A stretch of 64,000 nt of DNA from Garcia nutans (taxonomy: Eukaryota > Streptophyta > Magnoliopsida > Malpighiales > Euphorbiaceae): assembly GCA_947685225.1 (NCBI GenBank), contig CANTUV010000037.1, positions 32,879,001 to 32,943,000 on the forward strand, in the 5' to 3' direction. Both the position numbers and the translations under genes were made by a program. The notes beneath the pieces are model-generated. The model saw nothing but the letters and a program-made list of their open reading frames with translations. It ran no database searches and was not told the DNA's origin. This document shows, piece by piece, positions 58,796 to 64,000 of this stretch. Position 1 is the first letter of the stretch. Every line of letters starts with the position of its first letter.

Positions 58796-58978
58796 TTCGT
58801 CCTCGAAATTACCTGATCTCAATTCTGAAACAGCTGGGGATACTGATCTCGAATCGCTTGCTCACTCTCCCAAGTTGCCTCTCCCTTCGCATGATTCTTC
58901 CAAAGAACCTTTACAAGTGGCACTTTCTTATTTCTCAACTCTTTCATTTTATGTGCCAAAATAACAACTGGTTCTTCT
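58796..58978 (-). pseudogene. Tekay D chromodomain (pol C-terminus)
   Basis: The frame contains ILAHKMKELRNKKVPLVKVL, then WKNHAKGEATWESEQAIRDQ, then YPQLF: the chromodomain at the integrase C-terminus of Tekay chromoviruses, thought to guide insertion to marked chromatin. The N-terminal part and the rest of pol are lost where Athila LTR E begins (about 58979). The upstream part of the ORF encoded on E's side (residues before about 12) is spurious. Confidence 0.88.
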
Positions 58979-60279
58979 TCACTTCTGACTTGGCCGTGTC
59001 TCACCAATTCCGAAGGCAAAGAAGACTAAAAACTCACAGTGGAAGACACAGGCAAGGGACACGGCCAAGTCACCTGGCCGTGTCCCTCCAAAATGGTGCA
59101 ACATGGCCAAGTCACTTCTGACTTGGCCGTGTCACTCAACAAAGAAGAGAAAGAAGAGAGGCAAGCAGTGGTGGACACAGGCAAGGGACACGGCCAAGTC
59201 ACTTGGCCATGTCCCTCCAAAAGGCACTCACACGGCCAAGTCACTTCTGACTTGGCCGTGTCCCCCATGAAACAAACGCGCAACGAATTTTAAAGCCGAC
59301 GTTTCAAATAAAAGGGAAAAGAAAGTTAGGGTTTCGGAGTGGATGATTTAGAACAGATTTGGAGCCATCAAGAGAGTGAACTGAGGGTTTGAAACATTTG
59401 TTTTTTTGATTTTGATTTCACTTTGGATTAAAACTAGCTTAGATTAGATTGTTCTAGCCATTGAGACATCCTTCTTGCAAGATTTGAACAAGATATTCTT
59501 CAGAAGCTTCAAGGAGTTTGTAATTTGGTTTTGTTCTTGAACTTTATCTCTTATTTTTATTGAAATTGTATTTATGAACATTAGCATGTCTAAGTTGATT
59601 TCTTTGAATATTAATGAGATGAGTATGCTTGAAATCATTATGAACTAATTTGATCTAGTCTAGGGTTTGTATGGATCTGCTATGATTGTATGATTTGGTT
59701 ATTCTCTTAGCTAATAATTTCTTTAGCCTTGATTGAATGAAACATTGTTAATATATAATTGATTGATCACCAATTATGTGTTTTAAGGTATTAGATGATG
59801 TATCGAGAGATGAAGTTTAATACTTGAACAATTCAATTAGGGACTTAGGTGAATTATAGATATAACCTATTAAAAAGATTATTTCACTTATAACAAGATT
59901 AGTTGAAAGAGGTTTGAATGCGATAGCTTATTTCCTTGATTTGATTAGTTGAGTTGTTTGAGATTTGATCTTTGAAATTGAATTAGTTAAGAGGAATAAC
60001 CGTTCATACATATAAGTAGTAGAGAAGTGCAAACCCTAGACCATTCTATCAAGTGAATCAAAACATCCGCTTATTTTAATTTTCTTTGTTTTAAACTTTA
60101 AGTAATCTTCTTCATTATTTAGCAATTTAAATCTGTTTATTACTTGTTAAACATAATCTGATAAGCAATTAACCACTTTAGCTTCCTTGAGAGAACGACC
60201 TTGGGGCGATCACCTTTGCTACAGCTACCTCGTATACTTGCGAGTGACGCTTTGTGGTAGAGTTAATTTTAGCGCAACA
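58979..60279 (+). mobile_element. 5' LTR of Athila E, 5'-truncated
   Basis: Aligns with solo LTR I from about 38208 to its end at 39498 (GCGCAACA); about the first 415 bp are missing and the LTR joins Tekay pol directly. It carries four perfect or near-perfect palindromes, for example CACGGCCAAGTCA (59231-59243) with TGACTTGGCCGTG (59248-59260). The TATA site is mutated (AAATAAAAGG at about 59306). Confidence 0.9.
58985..59262. repeat. GC-rich inverted-repeat array in Athila LTR E
   Basis: Units with arms up to 13 bp: GGGACACGGCCA...TGGCCGTGTCCC around 59060-59090 and CACGGCCAAGTCA/TGACTTGGCCGTG at 59231-59260. These are the longest perfect arms of any array here. Confidence 0.9.
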
Positions 60280-60285
60280 AGTTTT

Positions 60286-60303
60286 TGGCGCCGCTGCCGG
60301 GGA
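60286..60303 (+). promoter_or_regulatory. PBS of Athila E (tRNA-Asp type)
   Basis: TGGCGCCGCTGCCGGGGA, 6 bases after the LTR end, one substitution from the standard Athila PBS. Confidence 0.93.
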
Positions 60304-60431
60304 GGCTAATTGGCGAAATTGTTATTATAATATATATATATATATATATTTTAGATTATTTTTCACTATTTTCATTTTGTTTTATTTTGTCTTTTGCTTT
60401 TAATTGTTTCTTTTTCTAGAAAATTCTATTT

Positions 60432-61712
60432 ATGCAAGGCAGGAGATCACTCGAAGGAGAGCTACATCCTTTTATTCCAGAAATTCAGAGAGTGAAGAGG
60501 AGCAGGGAAGAGTTTGAGCTGTACACAGGATTTGATACTTCAGAGGAAGACACTTTGGATTTTGAGTCAGAATCTGCACAATCTGTTAAAATGGCTGAAG
60601 AAAGACAAAGGACGATGAGAGACTTTGCTAGACCTGTCATTGGAACTTCTACTTCTTGCATTAGACTGACAGATGCAGCAAGAAACTATGAGTTGAAGAA
60701 CATCCATTACAATATGCTGCCATCATTCTATGGAGTTCTAAATGAAGATCCTTTGAATTTTATTCGAGATTTCTACTCCACCCTCAACACTTTTCCTTTG
60801 GGAGGACTAACAGAAGATCAGTTGAGGATGAGATGTTTCCCTTATACTTTGAAGGATAGGGCAAAGAGCTGGCTCATGATGTTGCCTGAAAATTCACTGA
60901 AAACTTGGGAGCAAGTTTATAACAAGTTCATGAGCAAGTTCTACTCACATCAAAAGACAGCTGAGTTGAGAGGGAAGATTGCTACATTCTCTCAATTTGA
61001 AAGAGAGTCATTTCATGAGGCTTGGGACAGATTTAAAATGTTATTGATCCAGTGTCCACATCATCACTATCCACTTCAACTTCTGAACCAATTTTTCTAT
61101 GATGGTCTAACCCAGCAATTTCAGAATACTGTTGATAATGCAGCTGGGGGAGCCATGGGAGAAAAGACAGCAGCTGAAACCTATGATATCTTTGAGATGT
61201 TGGGAGCTAATTCTCAACAGAAGAGTGTCAGGGGAAGAAGTAAAGGGGTGAATCAGCTAGAAGCCAATAGTGAGATGGTCAGTCAGATAGCTGAGTTGAC
61301 AAAGCAAGTACAGATGCTGAATATGAAGAACAATATTTCTTCATCCACTCAAGAAATTTGTGGAATTTGTGGAAACTTAGGGCATGGAGCAAATATTTGC
61401 CCCTCTGAATATGAGTCCTATTGGAATGAAGCTGAGCAGGTCAATGTTATGGGAGGATTCCAACCTAGGGCCAGAAATGATCCTTACTCCAACACTTACA
61501 AACCTGGTTGGAGGAATCACCCAAATTTTTCTTGGGCAAGGAATAATTCTCAGCAGCCTTTCCATTTGCTCCAAAGTCAGAACCAAGAGCAGGGTCAATC
61601 CTCAAATCAAGGGAAGTCTAGGATAGAGAGCTTGGAGGAAAGTTTACAAGCTTTTATCCAAGTCAGTGCTAAAAATCAAGAGGTGACCAACAAGGGACTG
61701 GATTCACTATAA
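60432..61712 (+). CDS. Athila E Gag
   Basis: A 426-residue frame starting at the first ATG after the leader. Capsid-like core at about 85-260: NIHYNMLPSFYGVLNEDPLN, MRCFPYTLKDRAKSWLMML, FMSKFYSHQKTAELRGKIATF, ESFHEAWDRFKMLLIQCPHH, FYDGLTQQFQNTVDNAAGG. A putative coiled-coil (AELTKQVQMLNMKN) precedes a CCHC zinc knuckle (C310, C313, H318, C323). The stop at 61710-61712 is in the same frame as the protease ORF that follows, where one base change would account for the TAA. Gag is otherwise undamaged and is the best kept gag in the window. Confidence 0.9.
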   Translation: MQGRRSLEGELHPFIPEIQRVKRSREEFELYTGFDTSEEDTLDFESESAQSVKMAEERQRTMRDFARPVIGTSTSCIRLTDAARNYELKNIHYNMLPSFYGVLNEDPLNFIRDFYSTLNTFPLGGLTEDQLRMRCFPYTLKDRAKSWLMMLPENSLKTWEQVYNKFMSKFYSHQKTAELRGKIATFSQFERESFHEAWDRFKMLLIQCPHHHYPLQLLNQFFYDGLTQQFQNTVDNAAGGAMGEKTAAETYDIFEMLGANSQQKSVRGRSKGVNQLEANSEMVSQIAELTKQVQMLNMKNNISSSTQEICGICGNLGHGANICPSEYESYWNEAEQVNVMGGFQPRARNDPYSNTYKPGWRNHPNFSWARNNSQQPFHLLQSQNQEQGQSSNQGKSRIESLEESLQAFIQVSAKNQEVTNKGLDSL

Positions 61713-62636
61713 GCATCTTTTAAGAAGGTGGAGACACAAGTTGGACAACTTGCACAACGGATGAAGATTCAACAAAAGGGGAAGTTCCCAAGTCAAACTG
61801 AGCAGGCACAATCAGTGACTGTTCTTAGAAGTGGTAAGGAAATTTATAATAATGTTGAAAATGATTCTGTGAATGCAGGTAACAAAGAGAACAAGGAGGA
61901 AGGAGAACCAAAGAACAAAGGTGATGGAGAAAGATCAGTGGAGAAGTCCCCTACAGCATATCTACATAAAGCAAGCAATCCATACCGGCCACCTGTACCA
62001 TTCCCCAGCAGGTTGAAGGATGATAAACCAGATAAGAAATTTTCTAACATCTTCAACATGCTGTCTAAGGTAAGTATTAACTTACCATTACTTGAGGCGA
62101 TAAAGAACATGCCGGCTTATGCCAAATTTTTCAAGGACCTAATCACCAAGAAAAAGAGGTATGAGATGAATGAAAAGGTGATAGTTTCCGAGGTAGCTAG
62201 TGCTGTTCTGCAACATAAACTACCTCCCAAACTAAAGGATCCTGGAAGCTTTATAATTCAAATTTCTGTGGGGAATGGGAAAGGAACTGAGGGCATGTGT
62301 GATCTAGGTGCTAGTGTGAATTTAATGCCTTACTCTGTGTTTAAAGAATTAGAACTAGGGGAGCTTAAACCAACAAAAATGGTGTTGCAATTAGCTGATA
62401 GGTGTTTTAGATTCCCGAAAGGGGTTATAGAAGATGTGTTAGTTAAAGTTGGTGGTTTGATAGTACCTGTGGATTTCATTGTTCTTGACATGGAAGTAGG
62501 TAATTCTTCACCATCTGTACACACCATTCTGCTAGGTAGGCCTTTTATGGCGACTACCAACACTTTGATAGATGTTAAAAATGGAAAATTATCAATGATT
62601 GTTTTGGGACAAACTGTTGAATTTTCTATTTTTTAA
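61713..62636 (+). CDS. Athila E protease region
   Basis: In the same frame as gag, directly after the TAA. NPYRPPVPFPSRLKDDK (about 84-100), NMPAYAKFFKDLITKK, then the retropepsin domain: EGMCDLGASVNLMPYSVF (Asp 192 counting from the GTG at 61728) and HTILLGRPFMATTNTLIDV. D-L-G-A-S in place of D-T-G-S/A is normal for Athila. No start codon is expected, as this is the continuation of a Gag-Pro polyprotein. Ends at a stop at 62634-62636. Confidence 0.88.
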   Translation, partial: ASFKKVETQVGQLAQRMKIQQKGKFPSQTEQAQSVTVLRSGKEIYNNVENDSVNAGNKENKEEGEPKNKGDGERSVEKSPTAYLHKASNPYRPPVPFPSRLKDDKPDKKFSNIFNMLSKVSINLPLLEAIKNMPAYAKFFKDLITKKKRYEMNEKVIVSEVASAVLQHKLPPKLKDPGSFIIQISVGNGKGTEGMCDLGASVNLMPYSVFKELELGELKPTKMVLQLADRCFRFPKGVIEDVLVKVGGLIVPVDFIVLDMEVGNSSPSVHTILLGRPFMATTNTLIDVKNGKLSMIVLGQTVEFSIF

Positions 62637-63120
62637 TATTTCTCCCATTCCTACAACTGCTTTATATGAGGAATGTTCTTTAATTAATTGTGTTGAAGCA
62701 GTTGTTTCAGATGCTTTCTTGCAGACAGATTCCCCAGATAAATTGGAGCTGACACTGAATTTAGAAGAGGAGGCTAAATCAGTGAGGGAGACCCGAGGGT
62801 ACCCTAACCCAAAAGCATTTGAGAGCTCGAGGATTTACAAGGATCGCACAAAAGAAATTCATGACAGAGTTATTGTGAGACAGACATTGAGTCCAGGTAT
62901 GAAAGTTTTACTTTTTAATTCTCGATTCCGTTTGTTTCCAGGTAAACCCAAATCTAGATGGAGTGGTCCTTTTGAGGTAAATAAGGTATGTCCTTCTGGT
63001 GCCATTGAATTGCTAAACTCTAGAACCAAAAAGATTTTTAAAGAAAATAGACATAGAGTTAAACCATATAAAGAAGGATTTCAGGAATTGAGGATCATTG
63101 ACAGCACTTTTGATCCATGA
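62637..63120 (+). pseudogene. Athila E protease-RT linker fused to the integrase C-terminus
   Basis: In the +1 frame relative to the protease. 62637-62800 looks like the linker after the Athila protease (YEECSLINCVEAVVSDAF). From about 62815 the sequence switches to the C-terminal end of integrase: SSRIYKDRTKEIHDRVI, GMKVLLFNSRFRLFPGKPKS, RWSGPFEVNKVCPSGAIELL. RT, RNase H and the integrase catalytic core are missing, a deletion of several kb. The C-terminal domain is clean. Confidence 0.85.
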
Positions 63121-64000
63121 TTCCTTGTCTTGCATGATGTCTAGCTTTATGATATTAAAGAAGCGCTAAATGGGAGGCAACCCATTAGTTTGAATTTCTT
63201 TTTCATAGTTATAATTTTATATTTTGCAATTTTGATTTTATGTTTAGTTTAAATAAATAGAAACCCTAAAGCTCTCTTGCATTTTGTTTTTGCACATCTG
63301 TGTTTGAAAGATAGAGTTTTGCCTCACCAGGGTGCGATGGAAAACAGGTTGTCCTTAAACTCTTTTTCTTTATTATTCTTGTTTTCCATTGAGGACAATG
63401 TAAATTCTAAAGTGTGGGGTAATCTTTTGGCTTTTCTTTAATTTTTGTTTTATTTGTCTTGTTTTGTTTATTGTGGTTGTTGTGCATGGCATAATTGTTG
63501 AAATCTTATTGATCTTTTCTGTGATTTTAGCATTGTAGTTGAGACTTTAGTATCAGCATAGTAATGAGCAATTGAATTCATTCAGGATCAATTTCACATT
63601 CTGCAATTCATGACATATAATTTTTGAAAACCCACCTTTGTGAGTTTTGAGCCTTATAGATTAAATGATTGATTTTCTTTTCTTAAGTGTACACCTTCAT
63701 GATTTTGCATCTCTAGAGTTTGCTTTTGCATACTAATTGAACTCACATTATGATTTAATCTCAGGTTTTAAAATGATGAAGGCAAAATAGGTTAGCCCTT
63801 TAGCTTAAAAAGACCTCCCTTAATATTGAATTCCTTAGTGAGCCAAGTTGAGCCTTTAACCTTTTTCTTGTTTGATCAACATAATTCACAGCTCAATTTT
63901 CTCTTATTATCATCATACCTGCATTAAGGAATGGAGTTTTTATAATATGTCAATAGGGTAGTTTATTTCAAAGTGTGGGGTAAGAAAAAAAAATGAAAAA
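63121..64000 (+). mobile_element. 3' non-coding region of Athila E
   Basis: AAAGAAGCGCTAAATGGGAG followed by GCAACCCA (63158-63185) is the conserved Athila sequence after pol. TTGAGGACAATG with AAAGTGTGGGG (63391-63420) and a second AAAGTGTGGGG (63971) are PPT-like motifs. No envelope-like ORF or 3' LTR is seen before the window ends. Confidence 0.7.

Overview
The window is repeat DNA from a flowering plant, most likely a eudicot. It is AT-rich and eukaryotic in layout, and almost every recognisable coding stretch belongs to three plant Ty3/gypsy retrotransposon lineages: Tat/Ogre-like, Tekay/Del-type chromovirus, and Athila. I see no intact host single-copy gene, no rRNA or tRNA gene and no bacterial feature. 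The species cannot be named from this sequence.

The layout is a nested stack that can be reconstructed from paired 5-bp target-site duplications (TSDs). Positions 1-6398 hold the 3' part of a forward Tat-like element arranged internal-LTR-internal-LTR, with hypervariable tandem arrays. Positions 6399-7313 are a Tekay remnant. Into it is inserted a reverse Tat-like element 'B' (7314-11783, resuming at 54839-56267). B is split by a very large reverse Tat/Ogre-like element 'C' (11784-54833, TSD GCACC, both LTRs, PBS, gag, protease, RT, two RNase H domains, integrase). C is split by a reverse Athila element 'F' (16164-39663, TSD GCAGG) and by a forward Tekay-type solo LTR 'G' (43869-46095, TSD TTAAC). 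F is split by a reverse Tekay element 'H' (19640-35009, TSD CTCTT) and an Athila solo LTR 'I' (37793-39498, TSD CTTGG). H is split by two more Tekay-type solo LTRs, 'J' (21044-23685, TSD TTTAA) and 'K' (25946-29198, TSD GTTTA). After B comes a Tekay 3' LTR plus chromodomain 'D' (56268-58978). The window ends in a forward Athila derivative 'E' (58979 to the window edge) whose gag and protease are nearly open but whose RT, RNase H and integrase core are missing.

The most interesting biology is inside C. Between its pol genes and its 3' LTR, on the strand opposite to the element, lies a decayed plant mobile domain (PMD) gene (about 14.3-16.1 kb and 39.7-40.2 kb) that still has GT-AG introns. Athila F landed on the splice acceptor of one of these introns. 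Other notable signals are: GC-rich self-complementary arrays in LTRs of two unrelated lineages, with arm sequences that differ between copies; a small hairpin near the Tat LTR end whose arms change together between copies; a conserved double hairpin in Tekay LTRs; many telo-box-like words in Tat LTRs; and a tRNA-promoter-like GC-rich insert at the end of solo LTR G.

The elements act in the usual way: the LTR gives promoter and polyadenylation, the tRNA-primed PBS and PPT start reverse transcription, Gag packages RNA, and PR/RT/RNase H/IN process, copy and insert it. Every pol region here is disabled by stops, frameshifts, deletions or insertions, so none looks autonomous.
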